Source: Avrilella dinanensis (lineage in GTDB: Bacteria; Bacteroidota; Bacteroidia; Flavobacteriales; Flavobacteriaceae). Taken from it: a stretch of DNA of 64,000 nucleotides. Shown here piece after piece: positions 40,545-49,155 of the stretch (position 1 is its first letter; each line of letters starts with the position of its first letter). Location: positions 1-64,000 of the forward strand of contig NZ_NIPO01000001.1 in the NCBI RefSeq assembly GCF_002807015.1, given 5' to 3'. The notes beneath the pieces were generated by a model. That model saw only the letters and a list, made by a program, of their open reading frames with translations. It had not been told where the DNA came from and searched no databases. The position numbers and the translations under genes are program-made.

Positions 40545-41786
40545 TTATATCAGAAAATGAGTCAAAGTGTAGATAATCACACCAACAAGTCCACCGACAA
40601 GCGTTCCGTTCACGCGGATATACTGTAAATCTTTACCTACTTCGAGCTCTAGTTTTTCGCTTAATTCTTTACCGTCCCAATCGGCAACCGTTCGCGTAAT
40701 AATTCCGCCAACTTCGCTACTGTTCTTTAAAGCCTGTTTGTAAAGCATTTGTCTTACCCAACCGTTAATTTTCTGCTGCCAATCCTTGTCTTCACGGATA
40801 TTATCTACCCATTTTGACATTTCATTGGTAATATACGTCCAGATTTTGGAATCTTTATCTTCGAGATTATGCAAGGCTTCTTCTTTCAGTTTCAGCCAGA
40901 CATCTTCGGCATATTGCCTGATTTTTTCATAAGTAATAAACTGATTTTTAATATTTTCTATTTTTTCTCGCCAGCTTGGTTCGGTTTTGATACGACCAGC
41001 GGTTTCTTTGAGTTTATCCTCAATTTCGGCACGAATCGGGTGTGTGGCATTTTCCTTTACATCGTCCAGAAAAGAAGTAATTCCGGATATGAGCTGATTG
41101 GTAACCGCTTTACCTCCAACCAGTTTGAGTAAAGGTTGTTTTTCGACTACTTTGTTATAAATCAATAATCGGTTATCTTCTACATAATCTTTGGCTTTTG
41201 GCAACAAAATATCGAGCAAACGATTGTGTTCAGCGTTTTCTATCATATACTGTAATCCGTCTGACAGCCATATATGATAAGGCAAATCATCGAGCAAATT
41301 ACTCCCTTTTTTTGCTATGGCATCGACGACTGTTTCATCATCAAGATTGGCAATAATATAATGTGACAAACCGACTATCTGCTCAGAAACAATTTGTTGA
41401 TTTTTAGGTTTTTCCAGCCAGTTTAACGCAAATTTCATCACGTCTAATTTTTCGATATATGGTCGAATCGTTGATGGAGTTAAAAAATTATCGGTTACGA
41501 AATTGCCCAGATTTTCGCCAATAGCATCTTTACTTTTTTCAATGAGATTGGTATGCGGGATTTTCAGTCCGAAAGGATAACGGAACAATGCCGTCACGGC
41601 AAACCAATCTGCCAAAGCACCTACCATTCCGGCTTCGGCAAAGGCTTTGACATAAAACATCCAGTTTTGCGGATAATATTTGGTCAGGTAAGCCAATACA
41701 AAATACACCACCGCCATCAGCACAAATAACCCTGTGGCAATGGCTTTATATCTTCGGAGTTGCTTTTGTTTTTCGTTTTCGTTCAT
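40545..41786 (-). CDS. DUF445 family membrane protein
   Basis: 413 residues from the ATG at 41786 (MNENEKQKQLRRYKAI), seven bases after the previous stop; the frame extends 33 bases into the HD gene. N-terminal membrane segment (~14-32), then GLVGALADWFAVTALFRYP-like DUF445 signature (AGMVGALADWFAVTALFRYP), a long helical region, and a C-terminal membrane segment (VNGTLVGGLVGVIIYTLTHFL). The function of DUF445 is not established; an envelope-associated role is likely. Confidence 0.88.
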   Translation of the reverse strand: MNENEKQKQLRRYKAIATGLFVLMAVVYFVLAYLTKYYPQNWMFYVKAFAEAGMVGALADWFAVTALFRYPFGLKIPHTNLIEKSKDAIGENLGNFVTDNFLTPSTIRPYIEKLDVMKFALNWLEKPKNQQIVSEQIVGLSHYIIANLDDETVVDAIAKKGSNLLDDLPYHIWLSDGLQYMIENAEHNRLLDILLPKAKDYVEDNRLLIYNKVVEKQPLLKLVGGKAVTNQLISGITSFLDDVKENATHPIRAEIEDKLKETAGRIKTEPSWREKIENIKNQFITYEKIRQYAEDVWLKLKEEALHNLEDKDSKIWTYITNEMSKWVDNIREDKDWQQKINGWVRQMLYKQALKNSSEVGGIITRTVADWDGKELSEKLELEVGKDLQYIRVNGTLVGGLVGVIIYTLTHFLI

Positions 41787-41793
41787 TCTTACC

Positions 41794-42438
41794 TTATCGT
41801 TCTCCGTTCCATTCTGCATAAAACTGTTCGAGAAACTGTTTCATAAATTGATGTCTGTGCTCTGCAATTTTCTTACCTGCCAGGGTATTCATCATATCTT
41901 TCAACCGCAATAACTTTTCATCAAAATGATTAATTGTCGTTCCGATATGTTTTTTATATTCTTCCTTACTCATATTCATTCTGGGTTTTTCCATCGGGTC
42001 ATATATAATCCTGTTGTGAAAGCCCCCAAAATGAAAAGCTCTGGCAACACCGATGGCTCCCAAAGCGTCTAACCGATCGGCGTCCTGCACAATATTTAGC
42101 TCCAAAGATGAAAACTGCTGTTGAAAATTGCCTCCTTTGAATGAAATATTTTGAATAATCTTCACTACATGATTTTTTACTTCTTCATCAATACCGATTG
42201 AAGTCATAAACGCATCAGCCTTTTCTGGTCCGATGTCTTCATTTCCGTTGTGAAACTTACTATCTGCAATATCATGCAATAACGCCCCTAAAATTACTAC
42301 TTCTTGATTTGCCGGTTCATCTTGTAAAATCTGTAAAGCATTTTTATACACTCTTTCGATATGAAACCAATCATGACCAGCTTCCGCACCTGCCAATTCT
42401 TGCTTTACATATCGAATGGTTTGATTGATATAATCCAT
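41794..42438 (-). CDS. HD domain phosphohydrolase
   Basis: 214 residues. HD superfamily motif H26...H55-D56 (HIERVYKNA, LLHDIAD) and a distal Asp in VQDADRLDALGAIG. It resembles YedJ/YpgQ-type uncharacterised phosphohydrolases that act on nucleotides or phosphate esters. Third gene from the right in a leftward group DUF2007-HD-DUF445, with short gaps. Confidence 0.92.
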   Translation of the reverse strand: MDYINQTIRYVKQELAGAEAGHDWFHIERVYKNALQILQDEPANQEVVILGALLHDIADSKFHNGNEDIGPEKADAFMTSIGIDEEVKNHVVKIIQNISFKGGNFQQQFSSLELNIVQDADRLDALGAIGVARAFHFGGFHNRIIYDPMEKPRMNMSKEEYKKHIGTTINHFDEKLLRLKDMMNTLAGKKIAEHRHQFMKQFLEQFYAEWNGER

Positions 42439-42450
42439 ATTTTACGCGAC

Positions 42451-42678
42451 TCAATCTTCATCTGCCAGTTCAAAACCAGTCAAAAGTTCGCGAACTTTTG
42501 GAACGTCCTCTTCAAACACAAAAATATGTACTGCCTGAATCGACGTACCAAAACCCGCACGGACTGCCGACTGCACATCGTTGCGTTCGAGATATTCGAC
42601 ATGATTCTCTTCCAGAATATTTTTTACTGCCAAAGCTGTAATTTCACTCCCTGAGAATATTTTTTTATGATTTTCCAT
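42451..42678 (-). CDS. DUF2007 domain protein
   Basis: 75 residues. FSGSEITALAVKNILEENHVEYLERND and VHIFVFEEDVPKVRELL give the ferredoxin-like alpha/beta pattern of DUF2007 (putative signal-transducing protein). No cysteine. First gene of the unit with HD and DUF445. Confidence 0.85.
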   Translation of the reverse strand: MENHKKIFSGSEITALAVKNILEENHVEYLERNDVQSAVRAGFGTSIQAVHIFVFEEDVPKVRELLTGFELADED

Positions 42679-42737
42679 AACCTGCTTTTTATTTGATTAT
42701 ACTATAAAGGTACAAAAATTAATTTAAACCTATATAC

Positions 42738-42768
42738 AAAAAACGCCACTCGATTGAGTAGCGTTTTT
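42738..42768 (-). terminator. Terminator of clpB
   Basis: AAAAACGC(C)ACTC pairs with GAGT(A)GCGTTTTT around GATT-containing loop, one mismatch, followed by T residues on the minus strand and located 18 bases after the clpB stop. Confidence 0.75.
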
Positions 42769-42786
42769 CAGATATAAATTTGTTGA

Positions 42787-45375
42787 TTAATCTTGGTTAC
42801 GAAAAACCAATCCTTCTCCGTTAAAGGAATCAAGCAAAATGATACTGTCTGTTTTTACTTCGCCGGACAATATTTGTTTAGATAATTCATTCAGCACTTC
42901 TTTTTGGATAACCCGTTTTACCGGTCTTGCTCCAAAATGCGGGTCATAACCTTTACGTGCCAGATAATCCACCGCTTCCGGCGTGGCGTCCATTGTAATG
43001 TGTTGCTCTGCCAGCATTCTGAACACAGATTGCAACTGAATATTTACAATTTGCTTGATATTATCTTCGCTTAACGGTGTAAACATCGTGATTTCATCAA
43101 TCCGGTTGATAAACTCCGGACGTACCGTTTGTTTCAGCAAATTCAATACATCTTGCTTGGTTTGTTCAACTTCTTGTGGTGTCGGATTGCTGTCGAAACT
43201 TTCCTGAATAATATCACTTCCCATATTGGAAGTCATGATGATAATCGTGTTTTTGAAATCAGCCAACCGTCCTTTATTATCAGTCAACCGTCCTTCGTCC
43301 AATACTTGCAGTAAAATATTAAACGTATCGGGGTGAGCTTTCTCTATTTCGTCCAAAAGAATAACCGAATAAGGTTTTCTTCTGACCGCTTCTGTCAGCT
43401 GTCCGCCTTCATCATAACCCACATATCCCGGAGGTGCTCCGACCAATCTGCTCACGCTGTGACGCTCAGAATATTCACTCATATCGATTCGTGTCATTGA
43501 ATTTTCATCATCAAACAGATATTCCGCCAAGGCTTTCGCCAACTCGGTTTTACCCACACCTGTCGTCCCGAGAAACAAGAACGAACCAATCGGTTTTTTC
43601 GGATCCTGCAAGCCGGCACGACTTCGTCTCACCGCATCACTCACTGCCTGAATAGCCTCTTCCTGCCCTACTACACGCTGGTGAAGTTCGGCTTCGAGAT
43701 GGAGTAATTTTTCCCGTTCAGACTGTAGCATTTTGGTTACCGGAACGCCAGTCCATTTTGCCACAACCTCAGCAATATCGTCGTAAGTAACTTCTTCTTT
43801 AATCAACGAATTACCTTTTTGTGTTTCCGCTAATTCGGTTTGTAACTTAGCCAGATTTTCCTCTGCCTCTTTTATTTTTCCGTAACGGATTTCGGCTACT
43901 TTTCCGTAATCGCCTTCCCGCTCAGCTCTGTCAGCTTCCAGTTTCAGGTTTTCAATATTGGCTTTCTCATTTTGAATATGGTCCACTACATCTTTCTCCG
44001 ATTTCCATCGGGTGTATATCTCATTTCGTTCCTCTTTGAGATTTGCCAGATCAATACCTAAAGCTTTTAATTTCGCTTCGTCATTTTCCCGTTTAATCGC
44101 TTCAATTTCGATTTCCAGCTGCATGATTTTACGATCGAGAACATCTAATTCTTCCGGTTTGGAATTGATTTCCATGCGCAATTTCGCTGCTGCTTCGTCA
44201 ATCAAATCAATCGCTTTATCCGGCAAATAACGACTAGTAATATATCTTTGCGACAACTCCACCGCACCAATAATCGCTTCGTCTTTGATACGCACCTTGT
44301 GATGTGCTTCATATTTTTCCTTAATACCTCGCAGAATCGACACGGCACTTTCGGTATCAGGTTCGTCTACCATTACTTTCTGGAAACGACGTTCGAGTGC
44401 TTTGTCTTTCTCGAAATATTTCTGGTATTCGTCCAAAGTGGTTGCCCCGATTGCTCTGAGTTCGCCGCGAGCCAATGCTGGTTTCAGAATATTCGCCGCG
44501 TCCATTGCCCCTTCGCCACCACCGGCACCCACCAATGTATGAATTTCGTCAATAAACAAAATAATCTGTCCTTCGGAAGAAGTTACTTCTTTGACCACTG
44601 CTTTCAAGCGTTCTTCAAATTCTCCTTTGTATTTAGCTCCGGCAATCAAAGCTCCCATATCCAAAGAATACAAATGCTTATCTTTCAGATTTTCCGGTAC
44701 ATCACCTTGTATAATACGATGAGCAATTCCTTCAGCAATGGCGGTTTTACCTACGCCGGGCTCGCCGACCAAAATCGGGTTGTTTTTGGTACGGCGTGAT
44801 AAAATCTGTAATACACGACGGATTTCTTCGTCACGACCAATTACCGGATCCAATTTTCCTTCGTTGGCTAACTGATTGAGGTTATTTGCGTATTTATTCA
44901 ACGAGTTATAGGTTTCTTCCGCCGATGCTGATGTAACTCGTTCACCTTTTCGCACTTCCTGAATAGCCGATTGTAAATCTTTTTCCGTTACGCCCTGGTC
45001 TTTCAACATTTGAGAGACTTTGCCTCCCGATTTAAATATCGCCAGAACAAGATGTTCAATCGACACAAATTCATCATTCATTTTTTTGGCAATCGACTGA
45101 GCACTCGTCAGCATCGAACCAGCTTGCCGGGACAACCCCATTTGCCCGCCTTCTACTTTTGGAAAGTTTTCTACAATCGCATCGAGTGCCTGCGTGAAAA
45201 CCGGAATGTTTATGCCTACTTTTTTCAAAATGAACGGCGTCACATTTTCATCGACTTCCATAATCGCTTTGAAAATATGTTCATTCTCTATTTGCTGTTG
45301 CCCTAAACCTTGCACAATAACTTGTGCTTGTTGCAACGCTTCCTGTGATTTTATGGTAAAATTATTCAAATTCAT
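42787..45375 (-). CDS. clpB: ATP-dependent disaggregase ClpB
   Basis: 862 residues from the ATG at 45375, giving [18 protein letters not shown], the family start (an ATG 36 bases upstream adds an unrelated tail). Clp_N domain (~1-145), NBD1 with [13 protein letters not shown] and [19 protein letters not shown], the coiled-coil middle domain (~400-525), NBD2 with [13 protein letters not shown] and [11 protein letters not shown]. The ClpP-binding loop is absent, as expected. With DnaK it resolubilises aggregates. Two TGAC-N5-type dyads lie 60 and 100 bases upstream. Confidence 0.97.
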   Translation of the reverse strand: MNLNNFTIKSQEALQQAQVIVQGLGQQQIENEHIFKAIMEVDENVTPFILKKVGINIPVFTQALDAIVENFPKVEGGQMGLSRQAGSMLTSAQSIAKKMNDEFVSIEHLVLAIFKSGGKVSQMLKDQGVTEKDLQSAIQEVRKGERVTSASAEETYNSLNKYANNLNQLANEGKLDPVIGRDEEIRRVLQILSRRTKNNPILVGEPGVGKTAIAEGIAHRIIQGDVPENLKDKHLYSLDMGALIAGAKYKGEFEERLKAVVKEVTSSEGQIILFIDEIHTLVGAGGGEGAMDAANILKPALARGELRAIGATTLDEYQKYFEKDKALERRFQKVMVDEPDTESAVSILRGIKEKYEAHHKVRIKDEAIIGAVELSQRYITSRYLPDKAIDLIDEAAAKLRMEINSKPEELDVLDRKIMQLEIEIEAIKRENDEAKLKALGIDLANLKEERNEIYTRWKSEKDVVDHIQNEKANIENLKLEADRAEREGDYGKVAEIRYGKIKEAEENLAKLQTELAETQKGNSLIKEEVTYDDIAEVVAKWTGVPVTKMLQSEREKLLHLEAELHQRVVGQEEAIQAVSDAVRRSRAGLQDPKKPIGSFLFLGTTGVGKTELAKALAEYLFDDENSMTRIDMSEYSERHSVSRLVGAPPGYVGYDEGGQLTEAVRRKPYSVILLDEIEKAHPDTFNILLQVLDEGRLTDNKGRLADFKNTIIIMTSNMGSDIIQESFDSNPTPQEVEQTKQDVLNLLKQTVRPEFINRIDEITMFTPLSEDNIKQIVNIQLQSVFRMLAEQHITMDATPEAVDYLARKGYDPHFGARPVKRVIQKEVLNELSKQILSGEVKTDSIILLDSFNGEGLVFRNQD

Positions 45376-45434
45376 TGTTTTATTTTTTTGATTATGCTCA
45401 TCTAAAGTCAAAAGCTATTCCATTTATCAAAAAC

Positions 45435-45487
45435 TGACGTTTTGTCTTGTTTTTATTATTCAATTTATAAAAAATGACATTTTGACA
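45435..45487. promoter_or_regulatory. Pair of heat-shock-like dyads upstream of clpB
   Basis: TGACGTTTTGTCT (45435-45447) and TGACATTTTGACA (45475-45487) are variants of the TGACAAAAAGTCA site before htpG, each centred on five bases and spaced 40 bases apart (about four helical turns). The gap also holds the promoter of the divergent DUF2520 gene (-7 box TATATTTG, 45544-45551). Confidence 0.5.
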
Positions 45488-45570
45488 CCATTTATTCAAT
45501 TTTATTCTATGATAAAGGTAATTATTTTTCGTCTTTTTATCTCTATATTTGTTGGTCTAATTCATTAAAT

Positions 45571-46338
45571 ATGATTACGCTCAATATCATCGGTTCAGGA
45601 AATGTAGCCCATCATCTGATTCAGGAAATACTATCTCATGATGATTTGTATCTGCAACAAATTTATGCCCGAAATATTAAAAATCTACCGAATGATATTC
45701 CCGAAAGCACAAACATTTGCCACGATATAAAAAACCTCAAACCGGCTGATATCACGTTGATAAGCGTGAGTGATTCCGCTATTAGTGAAGTGTCATCAGC
45801 GTTGTCTTTTGACAACAATCTGGTGGTACATACTTCCGGGACGACCGCAATGGAAATGGTTAATCCGAAAAACCGCAGAGGCGTTTTTTATCCGCTACAA
45901 ACTTTCTCTAAACACAAAAAAGTGGATTTTACACAAATCCCGATTTGTATTGAGGCGGAAAACGAAAATGATTTGATTTTGGTCCAACAACTGGCAAAAA
46001 TATTAAGTAGAGAAGTACATTTTATCGACTCAGAACAAAGAAAAGCTATGCACGTTGCAGCGGTTCTTGTCAATAATTTTACCAATCATTTATGTACGAT
46101 TGCCGAAGATATTTGTCAAAAAAATCAAATTCCGGGCAAAATTTTACAACCTTTGCTACGGGAAACGATTGACAAACTGACCAATTTATCACCGATGGAA
46201 GCACAAACCGGACCGGCTGTGCGACACGACCAAAAAACCATTGACACTCATATCCGCTTTATTACAAACGAATTAACAAAAAAAATATATCAACTTTTAA
46301 CCCAATCAATTCAGGAATACCATGGCAGAGAGTTATAA
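45571..46338 (+). CDS. Rossmann-fold and DUF2520 domain protein
   Basis: 255 residues. N-terminal NAD(P)-binding fold with IGSGNVAHHL (~7-16), an ALSFDNNLVVHTSGTT strand, and a helical C-terminal DUF2520 domain (RKAMHVAAVLVNNFTNHL; LTNLSPMEAQTGPAVRHD). It is related to 6-phosphogluconate/ketopantoate-type dehydrogenases; its substrate is unknown. The stop overlaps the kdsC start by 17 bases. Confidence 0.9.
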   Translation: MITLNIIGSGNVAHHLIQEILSHDDLYLQQIYARNIKNLPNDIPESTNICHDIKNLKPADITLISVSDSAISEVSSALSFDNNLVVHTSGTTAMEMVNPKNRRGVFYPLQTFSKHKKVDFTQIPICIEAENENDLILVQQLAKILSREVHFIDSEQRKAMHVAAVLVNNFTNHLCTIAEDICQKNQIPGKILQPLLRETIDKLTNLSPMEAQTGPAVRHDQKTIDTHIRFITNELTKKIYQLLTQSIQEYHGREL

Positions 46339-46846
46339 AGAAATTATGAACAATATCAATACTTTTATTTTTGATGTGGACGGCGTACTCACAGACGGAA
46401 AATTACACATTTCCAACGACGGCGAATTACTCCGGCAGATGCACGTGAAAGACGGTTACGCACTCAAAGCTGCAATAGATAAAAACTTTAGAGTTTGTAT
46501 CATTTCGGGCGGGAAAAATGACGGTGTGAGAGAACGGCTGAAAAACCTTGGTATTACCGATATTTATCTTGGCATACCACACAAAATGGACATTTTTAAG
46601 GAATACATAAATAAGCATAACATTGATTCTCAACACATTTTGTATATGGGCGACGACATTCCTGATTATTGGGTAATGAAAGAAGTTGGTCTGCCCACTT
46701 GTCCTCAAGATGCCGTGCCTGAAATCAAGACTATTTGCCGGTATATTTCACACAAAAATGGTGGAAACGGTGCAGTCAGAGATGTGATTGAACAAGTACT
46801 GAAAGTACAGAATAAATGGCTGAGAACTTATGATGCTACGCTCTGA
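46322..46846 (+). CDS. kdsC: KdsC-type 3-deoxy-D-manno-octulosonate 8-phosphate phosphatase
   Basis: 174 residues, a type C0 HAD phosphatase. FDVDGVLTDG supplies Asp18 and Asp20; IISGG, MGDDIPDYWVM, and SHKNGGNGAVRDVIE match the KDO-8-P phosphatase subfamily. It releases phosphate from KDO-8-P for lipopolysaccharide synthesis. The start MAESYKEIM is typical, so the overlap with the previous gene is real. Confidence 0.92.
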   Translation: MAESYKEIMNNINTFIFDVDGVLTDGKLHISNDGELLRQMHVKDGYALKAAIDKNFRVCIISGGKNDGVRERLKNLGITDIYLGIPHKMDIFKEYINKHNIDSQHILYMGDDIPDYWVMKEVGLPTCPQDAVPEIKTICRYISHKNGGNGAVRDVIEQVLKVQNKWLRTYDATL

Positions 46847-46942
46847 TTTTTTAAATAAGTAAGTCCTGTTTTAAAATTCATACCTGTATGCTTACGTTAT
46901 TGCCAGAATGCAATTTAAACATGTCTTGAAAAAAAATCCATT

Positions 46943-46968
46943 AACCCGCCTATTTTCGGCGGGTTTTT
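46943..46968 (+). terminator. Terminator of the DUF2520-kdsC unit
   Basis: AACCCGCC / GGCGGGTT, 8 bp with a 7-base loop, followed by TTTCTTT. Confidence 0.8.
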
Positions 46969-47089
46969 CTTTGCTGCCCCAAAAACGTTTTAAACAATTT
47001 TCAACAATCATAGTTTTAACAAAGTTTGTATTAAAAAAATATGTATTTTTACAGTAATTCATATTGAATTAATTCAAAACCTATACATT

Positions 47090-47986
47090 ATGAAAATTTT
47101 TAAAAACAAACAATGGCAAAGTATTTTACAGATATTTGTCGCCGTAATGCTGTTGCGTTTTCTTCTATTCAGGCATCATGCAGAAGGCTTGGTACTGACC
47201 GATATCTACTTTCTGGGCTATTTCCTATCGACTGTTATCGTGGCTTTTGCCGGATTGTACCTCTACCGGATTGTCCGTCAGGAAGAAAATCCACATCGGG
47301 TTATCTTCAAAAATATCGACCGTGCTTATTATCAGTATCTGGGGTTAAATATGGTTGCCATTGCTGTCAGTTTTATGGTATCCAATGCTATCGAAAAAAC
47401 GGTATATTTCGGCTATACGCTGGCTCTTGCAGCTATACTTTATCTGTATATTACTCAATGGCGGAAGGTGTTGCTTGTGGACAACATCGTGTTTGCTTTT
47501 GTGGTTACTTTCCCGATTTTTTTGGAAATTTTCACCGATTTACCTACTTCGCAAGATTCTGAAGAGCATTTCTTTGCAAATGAACCTGTGTTGTGGTTCT
47601 CGCTGTCGTTAGGGATTTTTCTTTGGATTTTGTTTTTTATTCAAACCATTTTACAGGATTTACAGTTTATGCAATACGATATCCGCCGGAACAAAAAAAC
47701 ATTGGCAACCCTGCACGGGCGGGAAAAAGGTGCCAAGCGAACTACATTTCTGTCCTTGATTCCGCTTGCACTATTGGTCATTTTTATTGTGGTAAATCTG
47801 TCAGAATATAGCTATACACCTTATTATCTGCTCATTGCCGCTACCTTACCAATGTTATATTTTCTATATATTCTATGGAATGCCAAAGACGCTAAAGATT
47901 TTAATTTTTCCTCCAATATCCTGTCGATAATCATTTGGCTAAGTATTTTTTCTATCGTAATTTTAAGCCTTGATTTAAATGGATAG
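47090..47986 (+). CDS. UbiA-superfamily membrane protein lacking the catalytic Asp motifs
   Basis: 298 residues with about eight membrane segments. Position between kdsC and maf, and landmarks such as LSTVIVAFAG (~46-55), ILYLYITQWRKVLLVDNIVFA (~116-137), LQDLQFMQYD...KKTLATLHG (~188-210) and the tail ILWNAKDAKDFNFSSNIL, match the flavobacterial (geranylgeranylglycerolphosphate-type) prenyltransferases. However, the first motif NDxxDxxxD is replaced by YRIVR with a short deletion (residues ~60-64). Only Asp190 and Asp197 of the second motif remain. It is probably not an active prenyltransferase. The frame is intact, so it is under selection for something else or only recently lost. Confidence 0.72.
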   Translation: MKIFKNKQWQSILQIFVAVMLLRFLLFRHHAEGLVLTDIYFLGYFLSTVIVAFAGLYLYRIVRQEENPHRVIFKNIDRAYYQYLGLNMVAIAVSFMVSNAIEKTVYFGYTLALAAILYLYITQWRKVLLVDNIVFAFVVTFPIFLEIFTDLPTSQDSEEHFFANEPVLWFSLSLGIFLWILFFIQTILQDLQFMQYDIRRNKKTLATLHGREKGAKRTTFLSLIPLALLVIFIVVNLSEYSYTPYYLLIAATLPMLYFLYILWNAKDAKDFNFSSNILSIIIWLSIFSIVILSLDLNG

Positions 47987-47991
47987 TTATC

Positions 47992-48573
47992 TTGATACAC
48001 AACAAAAAGATTATTTTGGCATCGCAATCGCCGAGGCGGCAGGAATTACTTGCACAAACCGGAATTACGTTTGAGGTCGAAACCCGCCCGGTCGAGGAAA
48101 TTTTCCCAAGTGATTTAGCCCGGGAAAAAATCAGTGAATACCTGGCAAAGTTGAAAGCTGAAGCATTTACCGATATTCATGCTGATGAAATTATCCTTAC
48201 TGCCGACACCATCGTCTGGTATCAAAACCAAGCTTTGGGCAAACCCAAAAATGCCGGCGAAGCCCGAAATATGTTGCAGTCATTATCCGGAAAATCGCAT
48301 GAAGTGATTACTTCCGTATGCCTGAAAAGCAACACTGACTATCTTGTATTCAGCGACATTACCCAAGTATTTTTCCGTAAACTTTCCGACAAAGAAATCG
48401 ATTATTACATCAGCAATTATCAACCGTTTGATAAAGCCGGTGCATACGGCATTCAGGAATGGATTGGTGCTGTCGGTATCGAAAAAATCATCGGCTCATA
48501 TAATAATGTGGTCGGATTACCGACCGAAAAACTGATTTGCGAATTAAAAAACATCGGAATTTATGAACTTTAA
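47992..48573 (+). CDS. Maf family nucleotide pyrophosphatase
   Basis: 193 residues. ILASQSPRRQELL, the catalytic LTADTIVWYQNQALGKPKNAGEA region and FDKAGAYGIQEW are the Maf/YhdE motifs. It hydrolyses non-canonical or excess nucleoside triphosphates (dTTP/UTP type by the family). The only plausible start is TTG at 47992, since the frame has an in-frame stop 21 bases upstream and no ATG before the first motif. Confidence 0.9.
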   Translation: MIHNKKIILASQSPRRQELLAQTGITFEVETRPVEEIFPSDLAREKISEYLAKLKAEAFTDIHADEIILTADTIVWYQNQALGKPKNAGEARNMLQSLSGKSHEVITSVCLKSNTDYLVFSDITQVFFRKLSDKEIDYYISNYQPFDKAGAYGIQEWIGAVGIEKIIGSYNNVVGLPTEKLICELKNIGIYEL

Positions 48574-49075
48574 TTTTAGCCATTATGAAGCTCAAATCTG
48601 GCTGACTGTTATTGCGTTTGTCATCTTCTGGCTGCTGCGTTTTATCACACACAGGCTAATAAAACGTTTTGCTTCTTTGTCTAAAAAAACTGAACGGCGA
48701 AGCAATCTCATCAAAAAATATGTGGATATATTCCTGAGCACATTCCTCATTATTTTTATTCCGCTGGTTTGGGGTGTGGATTCTAAAAGTATATTCGGCT
48801 ATCTGACCGCCCTGACTGCTTTTATCGGTGTTGCATTATTTGCCCAATGGTCTATTTTGAGTAATGTAACTGCAGGTGTAGTTATGTTTTTTTCGTTTCC
48901 GTACAAAATCGGGGATAAAATCCGGATTCAGGACAAAGATTTTCCTATCGAAGCCAGAATTGAAGATATCAGAGCTTTTCATACCATGTTGCTTACCACA
49001 GATGGCGAATATATTTCGTATCCTAACAGTTTGTTTTTGCAAAAATCGGTAGTTATTTTAGACCAGGAAGAATAA
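48563..49075 (+). CDS. Small MscS-type mechanosensitive channel
   Basis: 170 residues. Three membrane segments (~11-28, ~50-68, ~73-105) with the pore helix ALTAFIGVALFAQWSILSNVTAGVVMFFSFPYKIGDKI, the MscS pore and hinge signature, then a short beta domain. It lacks the large cytoplasmic cage of E. coli MscS. It overlaps maf by 11 bases. Confidence 0.9.
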   Translation: MNFNFSHYEAQIWLTVIAFVIFWLLRFITHRLIKRFASLSKKTERRSNLIKKYVDIFLSTFLIIFIPLVWGVDSKSIFGYLTALTAFIGVALFAQWSILSNVTAGVVMFFSFPYKIGDKIRIQDKDFPIEARIEDIRAFHTMLLTTDGEYISYPNSLFLQKSVVILDQEE

Positions 49076-49079
49076 AAAT

Positions 49080-49119
49080 GTGTCAATGAGACAATTAGCG
49101 GATTAGCAAATGAACAATT
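49080..49119. repeat. Degenerate octamer string after mscS
   Basis: Five in-phase octamers: GTGTCAAT, GAGACAAT, TAGCGGAT, TAGCAAAT and GAACAATT. The first is identical to the first word at 30461. Confidence 0.6.
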
Positions 49120-49155
49120 TTACGGTTATTACAACAGCTTAAAAAAAACATAACA

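Noticed and set aside
44248-44799. 183-codon plus-strand frame inside clpB
   Set aside because: Shadow of the clpB coding strand; low-complexity Phe/Ser-rich product.
47979-48074. ATG-started 31-codon frame overlapping the start of maf
   Set aside because: It is out of frame with the Maf motifs, which are intact in the TTG-started frame, so there is no evidence for a frameshift or a separate gene.
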